From: Komagataeibacter xylinus
Lineage (GTDB): Bacteria; Pseudomonadota; Alphaproteobacteria; Acetobacterales; Acetobacteraceae
Length of the DNA: 64,000 nt
Direction of reading: 5' to 3'
Assembly (NCBI RefSeq): GCF_009834365.1
Contig: NZ_CP041348.1
Span: forward strand, 2,331,001 to 2,395,000
The notes below the pieces were generated by a model that saw only the letters and a list, made by a program, of their open reading frames with translations, had not been told where the DNA came from and searched no databases. Below, piece by piece: positions 1 to 6,942 of the stretch. The translations under genes and the position numbers were made by a program. Each line of letters begins with the position of its first letter. The stretch's first letter is position 1.

Positions 1-16
1 ATTGGGGGGATGGCTC

Positions 17-1096
17 ATGAAGCAGCCGGGTTTCTTTGATGTTGACGAGCGGCTTGCCCGGTTAAGCGGGCTTGGCGATCAGTTGGAGGCATTTTCCCGG
101 ACTGTGGATTTTGAGGCGTTCCGCCCTGATCTGGAGAAGGCTCTGGCCTATTCAGACAGGAGCAAAGGCGGCCGTCCCCCGTTCGATCCGGTGCTGATGT
201 TCAAGATCCTGGTCATCCAGACGCTGAACAATCTCTCCGACGAGCGAACGGAATATCTGATCAACGACCGCCTGTCCTTCATGCGTTTCCTCGGTCTGGG
301 ACTGTCGGACCGGGTGCCCGATGCCAAAACGGTCTGGCTGTTTCGCGAGCGTCTGACCGAGGCAGGCGCCATCCAGAAGCTGTTCGAGCGCTTTGACGCC
401 ACCCTGCGTAACGCTGGGTATCTGCCGATGTCCGGCCAGATCCTGGATGCCACGCTGGTGGCAGCGCCAAAGCAGCGCAATACCAAAGGGGAGAAAGCGG
501 ATCTCCGGGCGGGACGTATTCCAGAAGACTGGCAGGACAAGCCCGCAAAGATGTCGCACAAGGATCGTCATGCACGATGGACACTTAAGTTCACGAAGGC
601 GAAGCGGCAGGACGATGGAACCATACCGTCGAGCGATCTCGCCATCCCGTTCTTTGGCTACAAATCCCACATCTCCATCGACCGGAAGTTTCGGTTCATC
701 CGAAAATGGAAGACGACGGATGCCGCCGCCAGTGATGGTGCGCGATTGAGAGAGGGGCTGTTAGATAAAACCAATACGGCCTCAAGCGTTTGGGCTGATA
801 CAGCTTATCGCTCGAAAGCGAATGAGGACTTCATGGACAAAGAGGGTTTTGTCTCAAAGGTTCACAGAAAAAAGCCGCATCTCAAGCCTATGCCCCGACA
901 TATCCAGAAATCGAATGCTGGAAAGTCCGTGATCCGATCACGCGTCGAGCACGTCTTTGCCGACCAGAAATCACAGACGGGATTGTTCATCCGAACTGTC
1001 GGTATCACCCGGGCCACCATGAGGATCGGGCTGGCCAATATCGTCTACAACATGCGCCGCTTCCTCTTCCTCGAAAGGTTGAACGCGAGCGCGTAG
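17..1096 (+). CDS. IS5-family transposase
   Basis: DDE transposase of about 359 aa that cuts and joins insertion-sequence ends. The N-terminal half carries the IS5-type DUF772 region (GGRPPFDPVLMFKIL, about residues 52-66). DDE residues are visible in ILDATLV (D near 143), WADTAYRS (D near 260) and SRVEHVFADQ (E near 311), the last being the YREK-like signature of the family. I chose ATG 17; a TTG at 2 is in frame, but the window edge cuts off any upstream signal. The left end of the element lies outside the window. The protein looks intact. A 17-bp sequence at 1248-1264 may be its right terminus or a remnant of another element. Confidence 0.9.
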   Translation: MKQPGFFDVDERLARLSGLGDQLEAFSRTVDFEAFRPDLEKALAYSDRSKGGRPPFDPVLMFKILVIQTLNNLSDERTEYLINDRLSFMRFLGLGLSDRVPDAKTVWLFRERLTEAGAIQKLFERFDATLRNAGYLPMSGQILDATLVAAPKQRNTKGEKADLRAGRIPEDWQDKPAKMSHKDRHARWTLKFTKAKRQDDGTIPSSDLAIPFFGYKSHISIDRKFRFIRKWKTTDAAASDGARLREGLLDKTNTASSVWADTAYRSKANEDFMDKEGFVSKVHRKKPHLKPMPRHIQKSNAGKSVIRSRVEHVFADQKSQTGLFIRTVGITRATMRIGLANIVYNMRRFLFLERLNASA

Positions 1097-1449
1097 TCAT
1101 CCAGCGGGAGGGCAGTCCCCGATCTGCTCAAAACGCAGATCAAAAGCTACCCCAAAAACCGTAAATCAAATCGCCAAAACCCTGAAATCACGAGCCAGGC
1201 GCATCAACCAACGGTTCTTCGATCCCTCCACGTGCCACACTCAGGGCTTAACTGACGACACGCCGTAGTGCATTTGAGTATAATATTTGACGTATAGAAG
1301 ACTATTGAGAGTGCCCTTCAGGAATCAGTCAGATATATTTAAGATAGTAGGAAGAACTGCTTGGGGGCGGACAACCTACCACACTGACCTTGATAACGAT
1401 TGATTCGCCAGACTCGCACTCTTCCTGACAAACTATGGCAGGAGGAACC
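1097..1449. other. non-coding stretch after the transposase
   Basis: No convincing gene. It holds the 3' flank of the transposase, a solo IS end at 1248-1264, and then AT-richer sequence leading to the ribosome-binding site of the next gene (AGGAGG at 1439-1444). Confidence 0.5.
1248..1264. repeat. solo copy of the IS427-type terminal inverted repeat
   Basis: TTAACTGACGACACGCC matches the first 17 bases of the reverse complement of the left terminal repeat of the complete element at 4797-5651, and differs by one base from that element's right repeat. It is either the right end of the IS whose transposase starts the window, or a scar left by another copy. Confidence 0.6.
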
Positions 1450-2076
1450 ATGCGATTTATCATTTTAAGCTTAGTCGGCTTATTCGCGACTGGAATCGCC
1501 TATGCGGAACGGCCAAAAGGGGATGGAATTGTCGAAATATGCGCAGCATATAACCCGGCCGACCAAGAAGATTTTCAAAAAGAATTTTCGTTCGGGAATA
1601 TTACTATTCCCGCAGGTGCCGTATTTGATGGAACGGCCCATATGTTTAATGGGTTGAAAGATCCTCGGGACGAGGAACACATGACGGATGAGGTCGCGGC
1701 CCATGGTGGAAAAATCTGGCCGTCTATCAGCGATGCAGAAGAAAAAAAGAGAGAAGATGACTTGCGGATAGACCGTGATCCGGGGCATTCTCATCAAGCG
1801 TTTATCACCGATGATCCAATCAAGCTTAGCAAGCATCATCTATGTGAAAAAGTGAGTGCGCATGTAATGGTATCCTCCCAATGGGATTGGGATGCGCGTC
1901 CCATTGATGTTTCCGCGTCCCTGTATTATCAAGCCTATGGTGTGGTCTCAGATAACAAGATAGATACTTCATTTGATAATGAGGTGATGGCATTCAAATG
2001 GAATGCGCAGGCTGGAACCCTGAATGCATCAGTAATCAAACCTTTGAATACGGTTTATGAATTGCCTCCAGATTGA
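1450..2076 (+). CDS. hypothetical secreted protein
   Basis: A 208-aa protein of unknown function. Residues 1-19 form a clear Sec signal peptide (MRFIILSLVGLFATGIAYA), so the mature protein should be periplasmic or secreted. ATG 1450 is preferred to the in-frame ATG 1435 because AGGAGG sits 5 bp before it and the signal peptide begins there. The mature part is charged and hydrophilic (for example EEKKREDD near residue 100) with two cysteines, and I recognise no family. It is followed by two more short genes on the same strand. Codon use is AT-richer than in the metabolic genes of the window, which suggests acquired DNA. Confidence 0.65.
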   Translation: MRFIILSLVGLFATGIAYAERPKGDGIVEICAAYNPADQEDFQKEFSFGNITIPAGAVFDGTAHMFNGLKDPRDEEHMTDEVAAHGGKIWPSISDAEEKKREDDLRIDRDPGHSHQAFITDDPIKLSKHHLCEKVSAHVMVSSQWDWDARPIDVSASLYYQAYGVVSDNKIDTSFDNEVMAFKWNAQAGTLNASVIKPLNTVYELPPD

Positions 2077-2162
2077 TTCCTGCATCGGGACAAAAAGGAA
2101 CTGAAAGCGGCTAAAGCCTGACAGCAAAAATCCGCCCGACCGAACATTCCCAAGGATATGAA

Positions 2163-2375
2163 ATGAAGAAGATCACCATACTTGCCGCAGTCGTAATCCT
2201 CACGGCTTGTGCCCACAAGCCGCATCATCCTGTTACGCCTGATAGCATCACTGCGCGACAGGGCATTGAGCCCCAGTCTGTTCATACAGCCCGATTTGGC
2301 GCAATGTCTCGGACTGCATCCTATGCGACTCATCATGCCAATCAAAATTCTGATTCGGCAGATGAAAAGAAGTGA
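2163..2375 (+). CDS. small putative lipoprotein
   Basis: A 70-aa protein starting MKKITILAAVVILTAC. Residues 1-16 make a lipoprotein signal peptide with the lipobox LTAC, so Cys16 would be lipidated. The remainder is polar, His/Thr-rich and low in complexity, and ends in charged residues. A good ribosome-binding site (AAGGATATGAA) lies just upstream of the ATG. No family is recognised. It sits between two hypothetical genes on the same strand. Confidence 0.6.
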   Translation: MKKITILAAVVILTACAHKPHHPVTPDSITARQGIEPQSVHTARFGAMSRTASYATHHANQNSDSADEKK

Positions 2376-2433
2376 GGCGGATATAAAGAGCTTCCGGGGC
2401 AAGATACTGTTCCGGACGTGAAAAGGGGCCATC

Positions 2434-2769
2434 ATGCAAGAAAAAATCCTGACTGGCCCAAGCGGCAAAGAATATCGCTTTGTTGCGATAGAACCCAAAG
2501 ATGCTCCGAACAGAGCATGCCTGTTTTTGGTTCAGGACACGCGATCCAATTCTTCATCTGACCAAACATATATCGCCCATGCCCGACACGGCAGAGGATG
2601 GGTGAAGTTTTACGGAGAAGAAGAGAAGAATGGGCTAACCCCGTTCAATCGCATCTTTTTATATGCTGGCACGAGTGGCGATCTGACCATTCCGTTCGGA
2701 GATATTCTGAGCGGCGGGACTGAACAGGTGTTGGGGTATAAAATGCCACATGGGAGAGACTGCCCTTAA
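2434..2769 (+). CDS. hypothetical protein
   Basis: A 111-aa soluble protein of unknown function, starting MQEKILTGPSGKEYRF, with AAGGGG before the ATG. It has no signal peptide or membrane segment. The spacing of aromatic and glycine residues suggests a small beta-rich fold, but I cannot assign a family. Downstream is a GC hairpin (2784-2803), after which luxR begins. Confidence 0.55.
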   Translation: MQEKILTGPSGKEYRFVAIEPKDAPNRACLFLVQDTRSNSSSDQTYIAHARHGRGWVKFYGEEEKNGLTPFNRIFLYAGTSGDLTIPFGDILSGGTEQVLGYKMPHGRDCP

Positions 2770-2783
2770 GGACTGACAGCAAA

Positions 2784-2803
2784 AAGCCGCCCGGGGACGG
2801 CTT
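2784..2803 (+). terminator. hairpin after the hypothetical gene
   Basis: AAGCCG and CGGCTT form a 6-bp stem around an 8-base loop, 15 bp after the stop codon at 2769. There is no T run after it, so it is a weak intrinsic terminator at best. The 14 or so bases entering it (CTGACAGCAAAAA) recur near 2118, after the stop at 2076, also followed by CCGCCCG. Confidence 0.4.
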
Positions 2804-2900
2804 GGCTTCAGACGGAGATCGTCATCATAAATCTGTAGAATAAATATATCATATAATTTAGGCTTACTATTGGATGGTACTGGAGGTAGGCGCGGCATAG

Positions 2901-3611
2901 ATGGTGGGCTTGACGATTGACCTCCTGGCGAAACTACATGACCTTGAGAACGCAGCCACTAAGCACGATCTATTATCCATCTATCTTGGTGCCGTTCTGT
3001 CAGTCGGGAATGTCCACGTAACCATTGTGGAATTGAACAGGATTGAAGACCCTAAAGAAAATTTTATACACGTTGGTTATCCAACGGAATGGGTCAATTT
3101 CTATATTGAGAACAATTACATTATCTCTGACCCAATAATAAAAAAATCCAGATTTATAAGTCACCCATATTTCTGGCATGAAATCAGAAACACAAACAAA
3201 GAAGAAAAAAAGATAATAAGAGATGTATCTGAATTTGGCATAAAAAAGGGCCTGACAATACCGGTCCATACTCATGACAGATTGGTTTATGCCATTTGCT
3301 TCGCATTTACAGATAAAAACATAGATCAGGAAATTGAACTTTATCTGCGTGCGTTATCCAATTTTTTCATTGCCAGTTATAAAAAATTGGATGAACCGGC
3401 AGATATGTCGCCCCCCATTCTTACCCCCCGTGAAAAAGAATGTCTGAGATGGACAGCCAAGGGTAAAAGCTCGTGGGAAACCGGGATGATTGTTGGTGTC
3501 AGTGAGCGAACCGTTAACTTTCACATCAACAATGCCTTGCTGAAACTGAAATGTACGAATCGCATCATGGGTGTGGTGCAGGCTATCTGTGCCGGCCTGA
3601 TTGAACTGTGA
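2901..3611 (+). CDS. LuxR-family quorum-sensing transcription factor (GinR-like)
   Basis: A 236-aa acyl-homoserine-lactone receptor and DNA-binding regulator. The N-terminal autoinducer-binding domain (about 15-165) keeps the family pattern W..FY...Y...DP (WVNFYIENNYIISDP, about 69-83) and a following FWHEI. The C-terminal LuxR helix-turn-helix (about 170-230) is typical: LTPREKECLRW, then VSERTVNFHINNALLKL. The synthase gene follows 79 bp later, with a lux box in the gap, so the pair should form a positive feedback loop. In Gluconacetobacter/Komagataeibacter the equivalent GinR/GinI system represses oxidative fermentation (established knowledge). The ATG is about 15 bp from the nearest GGAGG, so the start is slightly uncertain. 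The gene is AT-rich compared with the housekeeping genes. Confidence 0.9.
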   Translation: MVGLTIDLLAKLHDLENAATKHDLLSIYLGAVLSVGNVHVTIVELNRIEDPKENFIHVGYPTEWVNFYIENNYIISDPIIKKSRFISHPYFWHEIRNTNKEEKKIIRDVSEFGIKKGLTIPVHTHDRLVYAICFAFTDKNIDQEIELYLRALSNFFIASYKKLDEPADMSPPILTPREKECLRWTAKGKSSWETGMIVGVSERTVNFHINNALLKLKCTNRIMGVVQAICAGLIEL

Positions 3612-3612
3612 A

Positions 3613-3632
3613 ACCTGTCAGGTCTGACAGGT
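3613..3632. promoter_or_regulatory. perfect lux box upstream of luxI
   Basis: ACCTGTCAGGTCTGACAGGT is a perfect 20-bp inverted repeat and contains the CTG-N10-CAG core of LuxR-binding sites. It begins 2 bp after the luxR stop codon and lies about 60 bp before the chosen luxI start, as expected for a LuxR-activated promoter. Confidence 0.85.
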
Positions 3633-3690
3633 AACCCGGCCGTCAGTTTTCGTGAATGATCCTCTCATCCAACAGGAAGAGAGTGGATCC

Positions 3691-4320
3691 ATGATCGAAG
3701 TCGTAACCGTTGAAAATGCCCACTGGTGCGGAACAGCTCTCGCTGAGCAGTTCAAGTTTCGCTACCGCCATTTTGTGGCCAATGAGCAGTGGGAAGTCCC
3801 CTTCTACAAGGGGATGGAATACGACCAATTCGATACGCCTGCTGCTGTCTACCTTGTATGGCGCGATGTTGCAGGTGTTGTCCGGGGCATGATCCGTCTG
3901 CTGCCAACGAACCGGCCTTACATGCTGGAAACGCTTTGGCCCGATATGATGCCCGATCCGATTGTTCCATCTGGTCCGACCGTCTGGGAAATCACCCGGT
4001 TTGGCGTTGAACGAAATCTGTCCCTCTCCCTGCGTAAGCAGATATCAGCCGAACTGATCCTGGCATGCATAGAATTTTCAGTGCTGAATGATATTCACAC
4101 CTATCTGTTCCTGACAGCATGGGGTGTCCTCAAGCGGATTGTACCTGGCGCTGGAGTAGAGGCGCAGATTCACAGCAGGAAGACACTGCCTTCCGGCCAT
4201 GATGTTGCTTCTGCCGTTGTGCCAGTCTCCCAGGTCGTTCTGGATAAGGCCCGGGCCAAGCTGAATATCCATTACGCTGTTCTCGATAACAACAGCTTTG
4301 AGCAGCAACATGCAGCATAG
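3691..4320 (+). CDS. acyl-homoserine-lactone synthase, LuxI family (GinI-like)
   Basis: A 209-aa autoinducer synthase that joins an acyl chain from acyl-ACP to S-adenosylmethionine. Hallmarks are the N-terminal R/F/W region (FKFRYRHFVANEQWEVP), D.YD-type acidic residues (EYDQFDTPAAVYLV), the R.LP segment (GMIRLLPTNRPYML) and EITRFGVER with the conserved E and R. I chose ATG 3691, behind AGGAAGAGAG, over the upstream GTG 3652, because family proteins begin close to this point. It follows luxR and the lux box. Its last 11 bp overlap a short downstream reading frame, in the position where ginA lies in the known gin locus. Confidence 0.9.
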   Translation: MIEVVTVENAHWCGTALAEQFKFRYRHFVANEQWEVPFYKGMEYDQFDTPAAVYLVWRDVAGVVRGMIRLLPTNRPYMLETLWPDMMPDPIVPSGPTVWEITRFGVERNLSLSLRKQISAELILACIEFSVLNDIHTYLFLTAWGVLKRIVPGAGVEAQIHSRKTLPSGHDVASAVVPVSQVVLDKARAKLNIHYAVLDNNSFEQQHAA

Positions 4321-4477
4321 GCAGAAAAACGAAGAGATGGAAAGAAAAGTAGAACACATCAAAAATGCATTATCCTTCTTACGGTCAGAAGCAAGAAAAT
4401 GCGACCTTCTACAAACGGATAACTCGCTTTCCATTGCAGAGATAATCATCGATATGGAAATAAAAAAAATAAAATAA
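4310..4477 (+). CDS. small protein overlapping the end of luxI
   Basis: A 55-aa reading frame from ATG 4310 to TAA 4477, overlapping the last 11 bp of luxI, which suggests translational coupling. It is highly charged and predicted helical (QKNEEMERKVEHIKNAL at the start, a K/E-rich C-terminus ending MEIKKIK), with a single cysteine. No family is recognised. In the described gin operon a small gene of unknown function (ginA) follows ginI. This frame sits in that place but is shorter than I remember ginA to be, so I give no symbol. Confidence 0.55.
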   Translation: MQHRQKNEEMERKVEHIKNALSFLRSEARKCDLLQTDNSLSIAEIIIDMEIKKIK

Positions 4478-4492
4478 GGGAGGTCTGGTAAT

Positions 4493-4669
4493 TTGTTCTA
4501 CAATGAAGGAAATATAGAATACCTCGCCAAGCAAATATTTTCTCAGCACTATCCTTTCCGAAAGTGGGATGACCACCCTGATTCTATATCAGGGGGTCCT
4601 ACGCAAGAAGAAAAAGATAAATTCAAAGATATTGCACGCCAACAATTATCTGACTGGCATCCGGTATAA
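4493..4669 (+). CDS. small protein of a two-member family (paralogue of the gene at 6408-6578)
   Basis: A 58-aa reading frame from TTG 4493, 9 bp behind GGGAGG, to TAA 4669. It is supported by a close relative in this window at 6408-6578 (complement). Both share IE.LA..IF..HYP.R.W near the start and E(E/Q)...F..(I/L)A..QLS..H near the end, and stop at the same point, so this one is complete. It should be a small soluble helical protein of unknown function. It is the last gene of the luxI cluster; a hairpin (4672-4696) and an IS insertion follow. A start other than TTG is possible, since no ATG lies in the N-terminal part. Confidence 0.65.
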   Translation: MFYNEGNIEYLAKQIFSQHYPFRKWDDHPDSISGGPTQEEKDKFKDIARQQLSDWHPV

Positions 4670-4671
4670 TT

Positions 4672-4696
4672 CAGGCTGCTCCATGGGGGCAGCCTG
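4672..4696 (+). terminator. hairpin after the luxI cluster
   Basis: CAGGCTGC and GCAGCCTG form a perfect 8-bp stem around a 9-base loop, 2 bp after the stop of the last small gene. It lacks a T run, so it is a probable but not classical terminator. Confidence 0.5.
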
Positions 4697-4886
4697 TGTC
4701 CTGCTGACTACGTTGTTGAGATTGGCGGAAATATCACAACTGTGGAAACGGCATTGCCCACTCCAGAAGAATCCTGAAGTGAGTTCGGGTTGCTTAGGGC
4801 GTGTCGTCAGTTAAGCGGGAGGATTATGCCGCTTGTACTCCTGCCTGATCTGTGATGTTTTCTCCCTGTTTTCGGGGAGAGTGTGA

Positions 4887-5258
4887 ATGCGACGGTATGG
4901 TCTGAGCGACGGTCAGTGGGAGCGGATAAAGGACCTTCTTCCGGGTCGCAAAGGTCATGTCGGTGGGACGGCTGCGGATAACCGTCTGTTTATCGAAGCC
5001 GTGCTGTATCGTTATCGCGCAGGCATTCCCTGGCGTGACCTGCCTGTCTGCTTTGGGGACTGGAAGAACGTGCACTGGCGGCTGCGTCGCTGGTGTGAAA
5101 GCGGTGTGATCGAACGGATTTTTCGGCATCTGGCTGCTGACCATGACAACAAATACATGATGATCGACAGCACGATTGTCCGCGCTCACCAGCATAGCGC
5201 AGGCGCCTGTAAAAAAGAGGGGTGGATCAGGCCATCGGCCGATCCCGTGGCGGACTGA
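4887..5258 (+). CDS. IS427-type transposase, frame A
   Basis: A 123-aa frame giving the N-terminal half of the transposase (DUF4096-like region, RRYGLSDGQWERIKDLLPGR) and the first DDE aspartate in MIDSTIVRAH (about residue 92). In this group the full enzyme is made by a -1 ribosomal shift into frame B. The likely slip site is the A6-G run in the codons after GAC near 5212-5218, just before both frames read GWIR/DQAIGRS. Taken alone, frame A lacks two of the three catalytic acids. Confidence 0.85.
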   Translation: MRRYGLSDGQWERIKDLLPGRKGHVGGTAADNRLFIEAVLYRYRAGIPWRDLPVCFGDWKNVHWRLRRWCESGVIERIFRHLAADHDNKYMMIDSTIVRAHQHSAGACKKEGWIRPSADPVAD

Positions 5259-5638
5259 CTACCAAAATCCATGCCATTGTCGATGCCGCTGGAAAGGCTG
5301 TGGCTCTTTCCCTGAAACCCGGGCAAAGGGCGGACATCACTGAAGCAGAGCCATTGCTCGATGAAGTTGATCCCAAGACCTTCATCGCCGACAAGGCGTA
5401 TGACGCCGATCCCCTCATCGAAAAGCTTGAAGAGCGGGGGATCTCACCGGTTATCCCCTCAAGGAAAAACCGTATCTGTCCACGAAAAACCCGTTTTTCA
5501 ATTTATAAAAAACGAAATATCATCGAACGCTTCTTCGCCAGACTGAAGCAGTTCTGAGGCATTGCAACGCGCTACGACAAGCTGAAGTCAACCTTCATCG
5601 CAGCCGTGCAATTCGTCTCCGACATCATCGGAATTAAC
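5222..5638 (+). pseudogene. IS427-type transposase, frame B, interrupted by a stop codon
   Basis: The frame carries the remaining catalytic residues, D in FIADKAYDAD and E in IIERFFARLK. TGA at 5555-5557 ends it after LKQF. Beyond the stop the same frame continues with GIATRYDKL and IAAVQFVSDIIGIN, the normal C-terminus of the family, up to a second TGA inside the right repeat. Relatives usually read R where the TGA stands, so a single C-to-T change (CGA to TGA) is the likely cause. About 27 residues are lost if the stop is not read through. The catalytic Glu is retained, so residual activity cannot be excluded. Confidence 0.75.
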
Positions 5639-5650
5639 TGATGACACGCC

Positions 5651-5770
5651 CTAATGCTGATCGAAAAGGGAAACCGGGCCGGTGAGCCGATGCGCATTGC
5701 TGATTGTGGGATAACTGACCACTGCTGCGCCAAGAATGGCCAGCGCCAGAAAAACGGCCTTTTTGACCAT
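5651..5770 (-). CDS. possible small secreted peptide
   Basis: A 39-aa frame starting MVKKAVFLALAILGAAVVSY behind a GGGGG-containing ribosome-binding site. About 26 residues look like a signal peptide ending near SNA, leaving a mature part of only about 13 residues. The stop TAG spans the IS junction, but the same TAG is restored when the IS and its TA duplication are removed, so the insertion probably did not truncate the gene. Short and without recognised relatives. Confidence 0.35.
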   Translation of the reverse strand: MVKKAVFLALAILGAAVVSYPTISNAHRLTGPVSLFDQH

Positions 5771-6407
5771 CTATATTCCCCCTTGAATGAGAGGAAATGT
5801 TAACAGGGGCATGTATCGCCTGCATGTCTGGCGTATGTCATTTTGTATCATATATTTCATGGCATTGAGCAGGCGCTTTATTTAAAGGCAGCTTTTCATA
5901 AGGTTATCTGGAAACGCCTTGCCGAAAATTTTCTTATGATTTTAGTAATTAAAAAAAGACGTATTGAACAATATTTATGGATCATGGTTTTTTAAAAACA
6001 TACTATAAAGAAAATATTTATAATATCTATGATCCAGTCATGTTATCTGGACCATTAATGCAGAGACATAATGCATTCTATGATGAAATTTACAAAAAGT
6101 CCCATGTACCACCCTGCGGGAAAAAACTTCAATGCACTTCGGGATATCCTGACGGACCTGATAATGAACAGAATTAAATATGTTATCTTTTGCTAAAAAA
6201 TTCAGAAAAAATACTTAAAAAGAAAACGCCTTACAGGATTGCCAGGAAATATTAGAAGTAGTGGGAAAGGGCTGGAGCCGATCCGTGCCGCAGGGTGCAA
6301 TATGGGATCGACCCGCCATTCCGTTTCATGCAATTCTACAGGTTCAGGAGCTTTGTGTATCTCACTTGCCCTGTACAGTTCCTGTTATCGGGCCAGTTTA
6401 ATCCGAT
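5771..6407. other. AT-rich intergenic region with one doubtful ORF
   Basis: Low-GC sequence. A 66-aa frame runs from 5977 to 6177 on the plus strand (starting MDHGFLKTYYKENIYNI) but has no convincing ribosome-binding site or family match. I see no RNA gene. Confidence 0.4.
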
Positions 6408-6578
6408 TTAATATGAATGCAGGCCCGATAACTGTTCATGGGCCAGAACACGGAAGCGTTCCTGTTCTTCCAGCGTGGCGGCGTGGGCATCGGCGCCGAT
6501 GGTCCATTGCCGGTCCGGATAGTGTAACTGAAATATCTTTCTGGCCAGTCGTTCAATATCTTCAGGCGTATAGGACAT
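6408..6578 (-). CDS. small protein of a two-member family (paralogue of the gene at 4493-4669)
   Basis: A 56-aa frame from ATG 6578 to TAA 6408 with AGGAAA upstream. It reads MSYTPEDIERLARKIF, then HYPDRQW, and ends EQLSGLHSY. The protein behind luxI shares this layout: IE.LA..IF..HYP.R.W, a short variable middle, then an E-rich helix with F..(I/L)A..QLS..H. The match across two loci with independent codon use supports both as real genes. Function unknown. It lies 74 bp downstream of the mop gene on the same strand and may be cotranscribed with it. Confidence 0.7.
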   Translation of the reverse strand: MSYTPEDIERLARKIFQLHYPDRQWTIGADAHAATLEEQERFRVLAHEQLSGLHSY

Positions 6579-6652
6579 GAGCCGGTTTCCTGCGCATGAT
6601 CAGGAACGATAACCGAGCCACCCTGCGGGCGGCCCGGAAACAGGGAAGGGGG

Positions 6653-6856
6653 TCAGACGCCCACCATCACATCGGATGCCTTGATGATCGCGGTCGCTTT
6701 TTCACCAATCTTCAGGTTCAGGTCGGCCACGGCTTCATTCGTGATGGAGGCGGTAATGGTGTTGCCGCCCACATCAATCGTGACATGCGATGTGGTCGCG
6801 CCCTTGGTAATGCCGGTAATCGTGCCTGCAATCTGGTTGCGTGCGCTGATTTTCAT
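6653..6856 (-). CDS. molybdopterin/molybdate-binding protein, single TOBE (Mop) domain
   Basis: A 67-aa protein starting MKISARNQIAGTITGITKGA, with one complete Mop/TOBE domain (AT.SHVTIDVGG..I.ASITNEAV.DL.L..G..A.AIIKASDVM). Such proteins (molbindins) bind molybdate or tungstate in the cytoplasm, usually as oligomers. I chose ATG 6856, behind AGGAGACTGAAACA, over an upstream in-frame start. Two small genes follow or precede it on the minus strand, and nrdB lies upstream. No molybdate transporter is nearby. Confidence 0.85.
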   Translation of the reverse strand: MKISARNQIAGTITGITKGATTSHVTIDVGGNTITASITNEAVADLNLKIGEKATAIIKASDVMVGV

Positions 6857-6942
6857 TGTTTCAGTCTCCTTGGTGGCTTCACGGGTGGGTATGGGCCGAT
6901 AAGCCGTGTCAATCAAATGACTGCCGCAGGCATGGCAAGGCT

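Larger units (their letters stand above)
4797..5651. mobile_element. IS5-family (IS427 group) insertion sequence, 855 bp
   Basis: Both ends are visible. The left repeat is GGGCGTGTCGTCAGTTAA (4797-4814). The right repeat TTAACTGATGACACGCCC (5634-5651) matches its reverse complement with one mismatch. TA flanks each end (4795-4796 and 5652-5653), the target duplication of this group. Inside are two overlapping transposase frames joined by a -1 shift. The downstream frame carries a premature stop, so this copy may be inactive. Confidence 0.9.

Noticed and set aside
4670..4777. In-frame extension of the small gene behind luxI beyond its TAA
   Set aside because: The frame stays open to 4777 and looked like a nonsense mutation, but the paralogue at 6408-6578 stops at the same place, so the TAA is the true end.
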